A DNA stretch of 64,000 nt. Source: Methylomonas albis. Lineage in GTDB: Bacteria; Pseudomonadota; Gammaproteobacteria; Methylococcales; Methylomonadaceae. A program made the translations under genes and the position numbers. Positions 36,296 to 45,390 of this stretch are shown in pieces (within the stretch, counting starts at the first letter, position 1; every line of letters starts with the position of its first letter). Under the pieces are notes generated by a model. The model was not told the origin of the DNA, made no database searches, and saw only the letters and a program-made list of their open reading frames with translations. The DNA lies in assembly GCF_014850955.1 (NCBI RefSeq), contig NZ_JACXSS010000001.1:3534001-3598000 (forward strand). Direction: 5' to 3'.

Positions 36296-37220
36296 GGCTT
36301 ATTTTTTCGTCTTCGGTGAGATTATTGGGCAGCAAACCTTTTAAAGCAGCCATGATCTGTTTGAGCCTATCGGCATCATTTTGACTCAGCGCATAATCTA
36401 ATAACCAAACCAAGTTTCTGATCGCATTGAGTTTCGATTCCGCAAAATGCGCTTGATGCAGCAGCTTGGATTTATTCAACAATTTCTGGCAAAGCGTTTT
36501 TAACGCATCCAAAGAGAACGGCTTACACAGGTATTCGCTGGCACCGTTCAACAGCATTTTGTTTTGAATCTTCGGCTTATCCAAGGCTGTGACGATGATG
36601 ACCGACTGGTTCTTATTGATCGCCATTATTTTGGACAAAATGTCTTCGCCCGACAGTTTGGGCAACATCAAGTCCAGCAACACCAGATCGTGATGCTTTG
36701 CTTCCCAGAGTGCATAACCAGACAAGCCGTCGTCGGCGACATCGACATCGTAGAGATCTTTGAGGGCATGGAAAGCGGTGAAGGAGGCATCCTTATCATC
36801 CTCGATGATCAGAACTGTATGCCTGACAGGATTAGCGCTTCCGCCAAACTGTCGATTAGTTGGATCGCTGACCGCAACTAGCCTGCCCGCCAGATTTTCT
36901 AAAGACACCACAGTAAAACCATATTCCTTGGCAAGTAAGACCGGAATATCGATCTCGCAGGTTTCCTTGAGCAAAAAAATGGGTCGACCCTGAGCGTTAA
37001 AACGCATCGAGTTAATCAATGTCGATAGTCGCCAGATATCCATGTTTGCGACGGCGTATTCTGCGACGATAACGTCGCAGCGGTGCGTGAGCAATCCATC
37101 CATCAACGCCCTGGCTGATTTAACGTAAACCACGGATTCGGCATTGAACCCTGCCGCAATCATTTGAGCTTGTATGGCCGCCGTATCGCTGAATGGATCT
37201 GTGACTACGAATGCGTTCAT
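36276..37220 (-). CDS. Response regulator with two receiver-like domains, no DNA-binding domain
   Basis: A 314-residue protein; the ATG at 37220 is chosen for TAGGAG seven bases upstream. The N-terminal receiver-like domain (about 1-125) lacks a clear phospho-Asp (CDVIVAEYAV at that strand). The second (about 135-260) is canonical: VLIIEDDKD, LVLLDLMLP and KPFSLDALKTL. The remaining C-terminus is helical. No HTH or output enzyme is present. It probably works by protein contact, or as a phosphate sink, with the kinase encoded convergently. It follows the P450 gene by about 100 bp on the same strand. Confidence 0.85.
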   Translation of the reverse strand: MNAFVVTDPFSDTAAIQAQMIAAGFNAESVVYVKSARALMDGLLTHRCDVIVAEYAVANMDIWRLSTLINSMRFNAQGRPIFLLKETCEIDIPVLLAKEYGFTVVSLENLAGRLVAVSDPTNRQFGGSANPVRHTVLIIEDDKDASFTAFHALKDLYDVDVADDGLSGYALWEAKHHDLVLLDLMLPKLSGEDILSKIMAINKNQSVIIVTALDKPKIQNKMLLNGASEYLCKPFSLDALKTLCQKLLNKSKLLHQAHFAESKLNAIRNLVWLLDYALSQNDADRLKQIMAALKGLLPNNLTEDEKISLIAREF

Positions 37221-37321
37221 GACGATGACTCCTAAAATAATGTGCGAAGTCCTCCGAAGCGGCGAGAGCTGCCGAGAACGGCAAAAAACGCAACATATTC
37301 GAACCCAAATCATCCTTCACG

Positions 37322-38671
37322 TTAACAAGGGTTTACTGTCGCGATAATGTCCTGAGCCGGCTTCAAGGTAATACTCGCGGCCTCCCGAATTTTGCCCGAG
37401 GTTTTAAAGGTAAAAGCTCTTAGCAAGATCACAATGACAATCATCATTTCCAGTTCCGCAAAATGCCGACCGATACAGTTGTGCAAGCCGCCGCCGAACG
37501 GGAAATAGGCGTACTTGTGCCGCTTATCCGCTCCAGGACTTAAAAAATGTTCCGGATAAAAATCATTGGGCTTTTCCCAAAGCGCGGGATGACGATGAGT
37601 AACATACATGCTCAAAATAATGATCGTGTGCTTTTCGATGCGCTGCCCGCCTACCTCAATCTCGGCAATCGCTTGAGTTGAAAGGGCCGCGGCCGACGGA
37701 AATAGACGTAAGGTTTCGGAGAGCACCGCTCGGGTATAGGTGTATTTCTGCAAGTTCTCCGCAGTCAACGGCTCATCTCGATAGATTTTGACTTCCGCCG
37801 TGACCCGATGGTGTACGGTTTCATGCTGACCCAGAAAATAAAAAAACCATGAAAGTGCGTTCACTGTGGTGTCTTGTCCGGCAAAAAACAAGTTAATCGC
37901 CTCATCGGTCAAAAACGCCTTGCTCATGCGATAACCGGTCTTTCTATCGACTGCCAGCCGCATAGCCGAAATCAAACTCTGCTCCACTCCAGCCTGGTTC
38001 TGGATAATTTCTTGACTGACAAAATCCGATAGGTAGTCAACCGCGGCCTGGTAGGCGCGGCTTTTGCCGGGCATCAACCTCATCAATTTGCCATTAGTGA
38101 TCATTTCGGCCACCAGGTGCGGCAATAGTCCCTTGCTGACGGTTTCAATGGCTTGAATTAAAGCGTCGCTATTTGCCAAGGTATCAACGGATCGCCCGGT
38201 CAAGACCTGAATAAAGATTCTCTGGACCAATCGTTTCAGCACTTCGGAAAGATTGACCTTACCGGGAGCGGCCAAAAGCAATTTGGCGTTTGCGTTCTCC
38301 GCTTCATGGATGAACACCCGCTCCCATACACCGACGGCTTCCTTGGTAAACAACGGCTGCATCAGGCGCCGCTGCTGAATCCAAGCGTCGCCTTTGCTAT
38401 TGACGAGGCCGTCACCAAACAATGATTTTTTTGCCTCATATAAATAATCCCGGCTTAACAAGCCCCGGGCTTCTTGCGCATACACGGCCTGAATGTGCTC
38501 AGGATGACAGACAAAAAGCAGTTTCTTGTTAAAAAAACGACCCAGCACCAGATCGCCGTATTGCCGATGGATGCTTGTCAGCGTTTTCACCGGACTATTC
38601 AAAGAACCCAGCAACGGAATCAGCAGTGAATGCTCCTTGATGAGCGGCAATTCAGTCGTTAAAACGTCCAT
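37322..38671 (-). CDS. Cytochrome P450
   Basis: A 449-residue haem monooxygenase of bacterial soluble type. The I-helix has FFAGQDTTVNALSW, the K-helix ExxR is in SETLRLFP, and the haem-binding loop is FPFGGGLHNCIG with Cys399 as ligand. Length and motifs are complete. Its start overlaps the end of the TonB-dependent receptor by 13 bp, so both are one transcript. Together they suggest uptake of a compound followed by oxidation of it or a derivative. No ferredoxin or ferredoxin reductase is adjacent, so the electron partner is elsewhere. Confidence 0.92.
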   Translation of the reverse strand: MDVLTTELPLIKEHSLLIPLLGSLNSPVKTLTSIHRQYGDLVLGRFFNKKLLFVCHPEHIQAVYAQEARGLLSRDYLYEAKKSLFGDGLVNSKGDAWIQQRRLMQPLFTKEAVGVWERVFIHEAENANAKLLLAAPGKVNLSEVLKRLVQRIFIQVLTGRSVDTLANSDALIQAIETVSKGLLPHLVAEMITNGKLMRLMPGKSRAYQAAVDYLSDFVSQEIIQNQAGVEQSLISAMRLAVDRKTGYRMSKAFLTDEAINLFFAGQDTTVNALSWFFYFLGQHETVHHRVTAEVKIYRDEPLTAENLQKYTYTRAVLSETLRLFPSAAALSTQAIAEIEVGGQRIEKHTIIILSMYVTHRHPALWEKPNDFYPEHFLSPGADKRHKYAYFPFGGGLHNCIGRHFAELEMMIVIVILLRAFTFKTSGKIREAASITLKPAQDIIATVNPC

Positions 38672-40707
38672 TTAATCTGTCCTAGTACGGAACGATCGTA
38701 AAGGGGAACATCCCCCGGCAACAAGATAGGGTTTAGACTCGGTTCCTTGGCCTGACTCCCGAATATATTATTGGCTCTTATCACGAACTCGAGCGGCTTT
38801 GCGACTTGGGTGGACAGCGTCAGTCCGGCGATAAAATAACCCCGCAAAGGAACACGCAAATCGTTTTTGGGGCGATGCCTTTCCCCTATCCAATTCAATT
38901 GCGCGCCGACTCTCCAGTCTTTGACAAATTCCCAGTTGATCAATGACTTGATCATATGCTTCGGCAACAGACCGGTTTGATTACTGTCACTGACACCATG
39001 ATAGCTGTAATTCACCGAAAAATTTAAGTCGTCGGCAAAGGCGTATCGCATTTCGGTTTCCAGTCCTATGCCATTGATCTTCGGGATATTGGTAAACGCG
39101 ACAGGATTCGGTGAAACCGAGGTCATTGAGGTCAAGGTTGAATCGCTGACCGACGTGATCAAATTTTTGAATTCAAACCAATACACATTAGCGGAAGTCG
39201 CAAGGCGTGGCGACCATTTATTTTCGATCTGAAACTCCAGCGTATTAACCGATTCCGATTTGATGTTTGTACCCGGCGTTAAGGGCAAATTTTTTTCAAG
39301 AAAGGACGGCGGCCGAAATGAGCGCCCATAAAGCAGCTTGGCCGTGAGGTTGTTGTTCACATTCCAAACCAACGATACGCGTGGACTGATTCCATCCAAG
39401 ACGTCGGAATAATAGTCGTATCGCAAGCCGGTGGTCAGATAAAAGTCGTTGGCAAAATTCCATTCATCCTGAAATAACGCGTAAAAATTGGTGCGTGTCT
39501 TGGAACTTAAAACCGGATCATTGCCGAATGCCGACACCTCGGTTAATGGAATTTGCGTGACAAAGTTCGGCGTAATTAGGTAGTTGATTTTATTGCTGAC
39601 ATCGGTCACCCAGTGATAGATGATGCCGGCGCCCAAAGTCGCTTTATGCTTCCGAATTCCAGCATAATTAAATTGGGTGGTTAGCCCGGTCGTGCCCTGA
39701 AAATATGTCGTTCGGCTTTCAGCCCCTTGAGGCAACGAGCCTCCGAAAGTGCCGGCGGGTAAAAGATTGTAATTCCACCGCGTATCTTGCCCTACAAAAT
39801 AGAAGGTTGTGTCCAGGCCCAATGCATCGGAAAACTGATGTTTCATTGAAAGATCAAGATTATAAATATCCTCATCTGTGTAACCATTCGGATCCAGCGC
39901 GAGCGCTGCACCTTCCCCCGTCTGAACATTATTGAATCGCTGATACCCTGCTCTAAGTCTGAGCCAGTCTTGGAAAGCTAAGTCTATTCGCGCATCGACA
40001 TCGTCACGGCCATAGTTTGTGAATCCAGGCGCATGGGATGCCGCAGTACCGAACAACCCATCCAGCACTGTTTGGGCATCCCGTTGAATATATCCCCGCG
40101 TGCCGCCGGTTGTTCCTCCTTGCAAAGAAACGGCGTATTCCCAATCCGCTTCTTTTTCGCCATATTGCAACCATCCTTCGTAGGTATCTCGGCTACCGAA
40201 GAAACCACCGGCATAACCGCCGTTGATTTCATTTCCGGTTTTCGTAATGATGTTAATCACCCCCGTAGTCGCATCGCCACCGTAAAGCATAGACCCGGGC
40301 CCCCGGATAATTTCAATATGCGATATGTTCTTAACCGGCATGGTCCAAGCGAGCGGCTTGCCGCCGATTGCAGCATTTCTGAGGGGAATCCCATTCACCA
40401 ACACCAAAACCTGGGTATTGGCTTCGGAATAGATACCTCGGAACCCAACCACTTTATTGCCGGCTCTGGCACTGCTCACATGGATGCCGGGCAAATATTC
40501 TAAAACATCCTCTAAGCGCCGTGCTCCAATCGCTTCAATGTCTTCCTGAGTAATGACCGAGGTTACGCTAGGCGCGCGATTTATCGGCACAGCATGACCG
40601 GATGCTATAGATATCATTTTGTCGCTACCGTATATCAACTCCAAATCATCCATAGCGTGGATGGTTTCGGGCAACAAGATGACGAAAAAAAGAAGTGGTT
40701 TTGACAT
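38659..40707 (-). CDS. TonB-dependent outer-membrane receptor
   Basis: About 682 residues from the ATG at 40707 (an in-frame start at 40731 is less likely because the hydrophobic signal sequence begins just after 40707). The signal peptide MSKPLLFFVILLPETIHA is followed by a plug domain (SVTSVITQEDIEAIGARRLE, then VEIIRGPGSMLYGG-like IEIIRGPGSMLYGG, then VINIITK) and a 22-strand type barrel ending in aromatic IKWTF. It imports a substrate across the outer membrane with TonB energy, of the vitamin B12/siderophore receptor type. Overlap with the P450 gene ties the two functions. Ligand unknown. Confidence 0.9.
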   Translation of the reverse strand: MSKPLLFFVILLPETIHAMDDLELIYGSDKMISIASGHAVPINRAPSVTSVITQEDIEAIGARRLEDVLEYLPGIHVSSARAGNKVVGFRGIYSEANTQVLVLVNGIPLRNAAIGGKPLAWTMPVKNISHIEIIRGPGSMLYGGDATTGVINIITKTGNEINGGYAGGFFGSRDTYEGWLQYGEKEADWEYAVSLQGGTTGGTRGYIQRDAQTVLDGLFGTAASHAPGFTNYGRDDVDARIDLAFQDWLRLRAGYQRFNNVQTGEGAALALDPNGYTDEDIYNLDLSMKHQFSDALGLDTTFYFVGQDTRWNYNLLPAGTFGGSLPQGAESRTTYFQGTTGLTTQFNYAGIRKHKATLGAGIIYHWVTDVSNKINYLITPNFVTQIPLTEVSAFGNDPVLSSKTRTNFYALFQDEWNFANDFYLTTGLRYDYYSDVLDGISPRVSLVWNVNNNLTAKLLYGRSFRPPSFLEKNLPLTPGTNIKSESVNTLEFQIENKWSPRLATSANVYWFEFKNLITSVSDSTLTSMTSVSPNPVAFTNIPKINGIGLETEMRYAFADDLNFSVNYSYHGVSDSNQTGLLPKHMIKSLINWEFVKDWRVGAQLNWIGERHRPKNDLRVPLRGYFIAGLTLSTQVAKPLEFVIRANNIFGSQAKEPSLNPILLPGDVPLYDRSVLGQIKWTF

Positions 40708-41145
40708 TTTCACGCCACACCTTCTTAACAATTATTTACTTTTTATTTCAAATATCACAACCATTTGAAACAAAAATAATTATAGATGTTTCTTGATCAC
40801 ATCTATCCAAGACAGAGCCTAACGTTTTTAGTAATTCCTTGCAAGATTTTTTGACTCCACCAGCACACTAAGCGCACTTATCTAGGAGAACTTACCAACC
40901 TGGTGACAAGCAATTCAAGGCAGAAACATTAAACCTCACAAGACATCAACAAATTCATTGAACCAAGGAAGCACCTACTGCAAAACCGCTTAGAAAACTC
41001 TCATGAAAAACTCTTGGAGCTACAACTCAGGGTTTTTGATAGCCTTTATCGGTCACTTCGTAAATGATAGATATAAAGCCCTTATGACGATATTTGATTC
41101 AATTAAACCGCCTGCAATGCGCTCCCATTTAGTAGAGAGGATATT
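40708..41145. other. Gap with no recognised gene
   Basis: About 440 bp, AT-rich near 40740-40800, which should contain the TonB-receptor promoter. No other feature is supported until the small HTH gene at 41146. Confidence 0.4.
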
Positions 41146-41325
41146 ATGGACAAGCCGGCTTTAGTTTATCTTCGACCCAAATCTGCCGCCGAATATCTAG
41201 GTATCAGTATCGCAACCTTCTGGCGCCTTGTCGCGAAAGGCAAGATCCCTACCGCAAAAATAGGGTCACGAACGACCGTTTGCAAAAGAGAAGATCTTGA
41301 CCAACTCATTGAATCAGCACTTTAA
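41146..41325 (+). CDS. AlpA/excisionase-like small helix-turn-helix protein
   Basis: A 59-residue protein with GAGAGG six bases before the ATG. The sequence fits HTH_17/AlpA-type DNA-binding proteins: YLRPKSAAEYLGISIATFWRL, then KGKIPTAKIGSRTTV and KREDLDQLIESAL. Such proteins act as excisionases or regulators of integrated elements, and as small phage regulators. It stands alone, about 570 bp from a three-tRNA cluster that is a typical integration site, and no integrase is in the window. It may be a leftover of an excised element or the regulator of one whose other genes have moved. Confidence 0.75.
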   Translation: MDKPALVYLRPKSAAEYLGISIATFWRLVAKGKIPTAKIGSRTTVCKREDLDQLIESAL

Positions 41326-41470
41326 GATTCGACCGTCATTTCTTAAACGACAACCCACAAGCCTTCCGATAAAACAGGCTTCAGAGCCGTATCGCTCCGA
41401 TTTACACTCAACATAGATCCACACTTCAGCTTAATGAGTGCGGATAAAGCCACACCCTTGATCGCCTCTC

Positions 41471-41645
41471 TAACAGGCTGTTGAAATTTAAAAACTTGCT
41501 CCACTTTTTGCCAAAAAATGGCTTTCATGCAAAGCCAAATTACGTAAGTCATTGATTTTTCGTTCCAGAAAAACGGCTTTTTATGGAAAATTTGGGAGTT
41601 TTAGGAAAATTTCTCCACCGATTTTCCTTTTTCAACAACCTGCTA
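41471..41645. mobile_element. MITE-like non-coding element
   Basis: About 175 bp with related inverted ends: TAACAGGCTGTTGAAA on the left, and the complement TAGCAGGTTGTTGAAA on the right. Both ends abut TA, the target duplicated by Tc1/mariner-IS630 elements. There is no transposase frame. Interior AT-rich. Two ORF-like frames covering it (41343-41552 and 41549-41752) are not believed. Confidence 0.5.
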
Positions 41646-41854
41646 AGCTGAAACACTTGGATCACCACCAAGCAAATCGATGCAGAGTGGCACTGCCTGC
41701 ACATCCACCGTAAATTTCCTTCGCATATGGAAAATATTACAAGGAAGGACAACCAAACAAGCGAAAATTTGAATCAGTAAATTAACGAGAAACGCTATTG
41801 GCAAAAAAAATTGCACAAAGCGACATTGAATGCGACATTAACAAACGTACGAGC

Positions 41855-41888
41855 AAAAAAAAGGGCCTAGCATTTTAGCTAAGCCCTT
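41855..41888 (-). terminator. Terminator of the tRNA operon
   Basis: On the minus strand AAGGGCTTAGC, a short loop, and GCTAGGCCCTT form a stem followed by eight T. It lies just past the 3' end of tRNA-Asn. Confidence 0.85.
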
Positions 41889-41896
41889 GATTTATT

Positions 41897-41972
41897 TGGC
41901 TCCCCCGGACGGGCTCGAACCGCCGACCTAGTGATTAACAGTCACCCGCTCTACCGACTGAGCTACAGGGGA
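41897..41972 (-). tRNA. tRNA-Asn (GTT)
   Basis: 76 nt ending CCA. The acceptor stem TCCCCTG pairs with CGGGGGA; the anticodon loop CTGTTAA gives GTT. T-loop GGTTCGAGCC is present. Last of three tRNAs transcribed with csrA on the minus strand. Confidence 0.97.
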
Positions 41973-41996
41973 TTAATGTTTTGCGTGTTCTCGATA

Positions 41997-42073
41997 TGGC
42001 GCGCCCGGAGAGATTCGAACTCCCGACCGCTCGGTTCGTAGCCGAGTACTCTATCCAGCTGAGCTACGGGCGC
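41997..42073 (-). tRNA. tRNA-Arg (ACG)
   Basis: 77 nt ending CCA, beginning GCGCCCGTAGCTCAG. The anticodon loop CTACGAA gives ACG, and the T arm reads GAGTTCGAATC. The 24-bp spacer to tRNA-Asn shows no promoter. Confidence 0.97.
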
Positions 42074-42128
42074 TTATCTGAGCCGCTTATTATCTTTTTT
42101 TTATTAATCTATGTCAAGATTTATTTAG

Positions 42129-42219
42129 TGGCGGAGAGAGAGGGATTCGAACCCTCGATGCGCTTTTGGCACATACTCCCTTAGCAGGGGAGCGCCTTCG
42201 GCCTCTCGGCCATCTCTCC
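42129..42219 (-). tRNA. tRNA-Ser (GCT)
   Basis: 91 nt with a long variable arm, beginning GGAGAGATGGCCGAG and ending CCA. The anticodon loop CTGCTAA gives GCT. First tRNA after csrA, matching the csrA-serV-argV order known from other gammaproteobacteria. Confidence 0.97.
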
Positions 42220-42229
42220 TATAACTTAC

Positions 42230-42421
42230 TCAGCCTTCCGTACTCCCTTCTTCGGATTGCTCTTTTTTAATTCTCTCGTAGATTTCTTCCCTATGAACAG
42301 ATATATCTTTTGGTGCATTGACACCAATTCTAACTTGATTTCCTTTTACCCCAAGAACCGTAACAGTTACATCGTCACCAATCATCAAGGTCTCTCCTAC
42401 TCTACGAGTCAAGATAAGCAT
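42230..42421 (-). CDS. csrA: Carbon storage regulator CsrA
   Basis: A 63-residue RNA-binding post-transcriptional regulator that binds GGA motifs in leaders. The whole CsrA sequence is present: [34 protein letters not shown], and [10 protein letters not shown] with a polar tail. GGGAG precedes the ATG, so its own leader has a GGA in the ribosome site and it may autoregulate. Followed 10 bp later by tRNA-Ser. The window also has a GacA/UvrY-type regulator, the other arm of the Gac-Csr circuit. Confidence 0.97.
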   Translation of the reverse strand: MLILTRRVGETLMIGDDVTVTVLGVKGNQVRIGVNAPKDISVHREEIYERIKKEQSEEGSTEG

Positions 42422-42734
42422 ACTATCTCCCTACACTATTAATGCGCTTTGTTACTGCAACATACTCGAATCGACTATTATAGCCCTTTTTTACAAAAAG
42501 GAAAGAAAAACTCCAATAATGCTAAACCATCCAGCCACCTCAAATTAAATACTCGCTAATTCAAAAACATACATGCAGATCTAACTCTTCTAATGTAGGC
42601 TAGTAACGAAGCACGCATTCGCAAATTTGCGATTGTCGCCGAAGATACACCAAAACAGCCTATGCTAGTTTCGTATGTTTCATACGTTAACCGGCGGACG
42701 CCTATCTCAAGCTCCAGCTCGCGAGAATACAAAA
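42422..42734. other. Gap upstream of csrA
   Basis: About 310 bp, presumably holding the csrA promoter and the remains of the upstream region of the broken RcnB-like gene. Nothing else recognised. Confidence 0.4.
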
Positions 42735-43234
42735 ATGCGCAAACTACCTTTCCAACTCAGACATCAATTGAAGCTATTGCTCGTCAGCGCGCTCGGCGTC
42801 GCTCCAACATACGCAGAAAAGTCGGGGCATGGCCACGGCAATGAGCACAAGCATTAACCACACCAGAAATACGAACGGGAAGATCACCCAAATTATGATG
42901 ATAGATCATATAACCGCGAGGATTTTAATTCGCGCCAAGAACGCTATTTCAACGACCAACACCGACTAAGCATTAGTCAATATTACACTGATCAGTACCG
43001 CTCTGGTCACTGCCCTCCGGGGCTACAGAAGAAACATAACGGTTGCCTGCCGTTAAAAAATGGCGCTTAGGTTACCCATTGCCCAGAGATGTTGTTTATT
43101 ACAACATCCCCTCCACCCTAATAGGCGCTGCGCCTGCCGGGTATCGCTTTGTACGAGTTGCGTCGGACATTTTGATGATTTCCATCGGCAGTAGCATGGT
43201 CACGGATGCACTAACCGATCTTAATAGTATGTGA
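42735..43234 (+). pseudogene. Broken RcnB-like periplasmic protein
   Basis: Degraded gene of the RcnB/CigR-like family of small periplasmic proteins. The ATG at 42735 gives a signal peptide (LKLLLVSALGVAPTYAEK) and a His-rich GHGHGNEHKH, then an in-frame TAA. Beyond it the same frame continues YERED..., [20 protein letters not shown] and GCLP, and then shifts. The rest, in another frame, reads [29 protein letters not shown] and MVTDALTDL, as the family's conserved C-terminus. So one stop and one frameshift interrupt it. The frames join at GCLP, where the family has a continuous sequence. Confidence 0.75.
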
Positions 43235-43274
43235 TGGCAGACCGAGCTGCATCTATCAGCCTGACTATTTTTGT

Positions 43275-43613
43275 TCAGTATCCGTAACTCAATTTACGGA
43301 CTTTTTTCAGCTCGCCATCTTCAAACTCCAATAGCTGCTGAAACCTACGCGGTCCAAAGTTGTATACCCATTCCTCGATCAGCACTTCTTCAAACTGGTC
43401 TATCTCCAATGCGCCATAGGGATGCCGCAAGCGGCTACCACGTATCGCCCTGCGCTCTTCCACCGAATCCGGCTCGCCGCATTTTTCCAACACATCGGCT
43501 TTATAGTCGCCAACCTGAACCAGTTTATGCCCACAACGTAGCGCAAACGCATCGCCGGCAAACACCAGCATGCCTAAAGCAAAAAGTATTCCTCTTATTG
43601 GAGGACTAGCCAT
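43275..43613 (-). CDS. DUF2845 domain periplasmic protein
   Basis: A 112-residue protein with a signal peptide (GILFALGMLVFAGDAFA) followed by LRCGHKLVQVGDYKADVLEK and CGEP, the hallmark of DUF2845, then an EEWVYNFGPRRFQQLLEF repeat-like strand region ending KVRKLSYGY. Function unknown; a SmpA/OmlA-like fold has been suggested for such proteins. It overlaps the SoxYZ-like gene's stop by one base (TAATG), so it is translated with that operon. Confidence 0.8.
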   Translation of the reverse strand: MASPPIRGILFALGMLVFAGDAFALRCGHKLVQVGDYKADVLEKCGEPDSVEERRAIRGSRLRHPYGALEIDQFEEVLIEEWVYNFGPRRFQQLLEFEDGELKKVRKLSYGY

Positions 43614-44446
43614 TAAGGACTTACCGTATAGCTTTGCGAGTAGCTGCCACTTTTATTGCATACGTTCCGACTGGTCGGCGATTCACAAGATACGTCGGTA
43701 AATTCCGCCTTCAATTCACCGGCCTTATCCGGCACAAAATAGAAACGGAAATTAGGGTCGGCGCTGATCGCAATGTCAATCTTAGCGTTGAGCACTGGCT
43801 TGTCGTTAAAAGTCACTTTCAGTTGATCGATAAAGTGCGATTTTCTGATGAAACGGGTCATTTGATCCATCTGCATGCCCGTGAGGTTCGGGTGGCTGAT
43901 CATCAATTGCGTCAAGGCCGGTTGGCCGCTTTGAATACCGTCGTCAAGCCGAAACTTAACTTTGCCCAGCCGCTTCATGGCTTCATCCAGATCCGCACCA
44001 ATCGGTGCCGAGCAGCCGCCACTGGCTTTCACGAATTTTTTGGTCATGCTGAACTTGCCGTCATTGGTTTCGGCGACCGCGCGAATGTCACTATAGGTAT
44101 TGACGCGCACTCGCAAAGCCAAATCGGCTTTACCGCTCTCCGGAAAGAACTCAAATTCACCGACAAACGGAAACGGATTTTTATCAACAAACAGCCAGAT
44201 TTTTTTGATGTATTTATCTTTGCTTTGCCCAAATTTGCTGGTGACCTTAACCGGCACAATCGCCGGATCTTCTGCCCGATAGGGGGCGTCCAATTCGATA
44301 ACCGCATTGGATTCTTCAATGTTTTTACCGGCAAAAAACTGGCTTTTCAAAACCGTGTTCCAGGTAATGTCGTCGCCTTCGGCGCTGGCGATGACCGGCA
44401 AAATCATTAAAGCCAGCAGATAAATAACGTTATAAGACTTGTGCAT
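43613..44446 (-). CDS. Quinoprotein-dehydrogenase-associated SoxYZ-like carrier
   Basis: A 277-residue exported protein: signal peptide (VIYLLALMILPVIASA), then a SoxY-like domain ending KASGGCSAP (the Cys near residue 145 is equivalent to the swinging-arm Cys), then a SoxZ-like beta domain (about 160-277, with HPNLTGMQMDQMT and FNDKPVLNAKIDIAISADPNF). SoxY and SoxZ are separate proteins in sulfur oxidisers; this fused type occurs near PQQ-dependent methanol or alcohol dehydrogenases. Role in those systems is presumed, not proven. It follows the metallohydrolase gene by 18 bp. Confidence 0.85.
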   Translation of the reverse strand: MHKSYNVIYLLALMILPVIASAEGDDITWNTVLKSQFFAGKNIEESNAVIELDAPYRAEDPAIVPVKVTSKFGQSKDKYIKKIWLFVDKNPFPFVGEFEFFPESGKADLALRVRVNTYSDIRAVAETNDGKFSMTKKFVKASGGCSAPIGADLDEAMKRLGKVKFRLDDGIQSGQPALTQLMISHPNLTGMQMDQMTRFIRKSHFIDQLKVTFNDKPVLNAKIDIAISADPNFRFYFVPDKAGELKAEFTDVSCESPTSRNVCNKSGSYSQSYTVSP

Positions 44447-44464
44447 GCTTCTAATCTCCTCTGT

Positions 44465-45379
44465 TTAATCTTCCCATTCCAGCTCGGCAAACGCGATAGT
44501 CACGTTTTTGCGGTGGAATTGTTCAAATAATTGCCAATTCTTTTTAGCTGGCAAGCCGACGGTATTTACAGCCTGTTCCAAGGTTTTGCCCTGTTTGATC
44601 ATAGACCGTACTTCCGTAGCCAGACCGTTCAAATAGGCTTTTTGCGGCTGCAGACTTGCCGGCCAATCTTTCACCAAATGACCGTGGCCGGGTACGACTA
44701 GTTTGTAGTGATTTTTCTCCAAGCGTTCCATCTCAGACAACCAGCCTTTGATGCTGCCGTCTATCACCGGAATATGCTCCAAAAACAACAGATCGGCTAG
44801 CCACATAGTCTCGGTTGCTTTGTCATAAACGCTCAAGTCGTTATCGGTATGCGCACTGGGATGGGCGGTCAGCAGCAGTTCGCGATTACCGATGTTCAGG
44901 GTCATGCTGTCATTCACCTCTATATCGGGCGGAATGATGTTGTCGTGATTGACTTGAATATTCAGCAATTCCGCCGCGCGACCGAGATAATGGTCGCCGC
45001 GTGTGGCCATGGCCCGCGCCAGCTTATGGTGGCCGACAAACTGCACGCCCGGTTCCTTGAAAGCGATATTGCCGTAGATATGGTCAGGATGCACATGGGT
45101 GTTGATCACATAGCAAACCGGTTTGGTGGTAACTTGCCTGATGGTATTTCGCAACGCGGCGCCCTGCTGTGGACTGCCACCGCTATCGATCACCGCCACA
45201 CAACGCTCGCCGACAATAAAGCCGATATTGGCAATCTCGCCGTGATTGTCCCGATCCGGCCAATGATGTGCGGCGGTATGCAGATAGATACCCTGCGCCA
45301 CTTGGCTGAAAGACAGCGGCGGCAGTGCCATACTGCTGTAACTGGTCAATAGGCCCATTAACAACAACACAAACTTCAT
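44465..45379 (-). CDS. Quinoprotein relay system zinc metallohydrolase
   Basis: A 304-residue periplasmic metallo-beta-lactamase-fold protein with a signal peptide (LLLMGLLTSYSSMA). Zinc ligands are seen in NTHVHPDHIYG (HxHxDH), HPSAHTDNDLSVY and VVPGHGHLVKD. The pattern is that of the SoxH-related hydrolase found with SoxYZ-like carriers and PQQ dehydrogenases. It lies between def and the carrier gene with small gaps (11 and 18 bp), so all are one operon. Substrate unknown; a thiol ester on the carrier Cys would be consistent. Confidence 0.85.
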   Translation of the reverse strand: MKFVLLLMGLLTSYSSMALPPLSFSQVAQGIYLHTAAHHWPDRDNHGEIANIGFIVGERCVAVIDSGGSPQQGAALRNTIRQVTTKPVCYVINTHVHPDHIYGNIAFKEPGVQFVGHHKLARAMATRGDHYLGRAAELLNIQVNHDNIIPPDIEVNDSMTLNIGNRELLLTAHPSAHTDNDLSVYDKATETMWLADLLFLEHIPVIDGSIKGWLSEMERLEKNHYKLVVPGHGHLVKDWPASLQPQKAYLNGLATEVRSMIKQGKTLEQAVNTVGLPAKKNWQLFEQFHRKNVTIAFAELEWED

Positions 45380-45390
45380 TCAGCTGGCTC

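Noticed and set aside
41343..41752. Two minus-strand frames over the MITE
   Set aside because: AT-rich, no ribosome sites, and they run through the inverted ends of a non-coding element.
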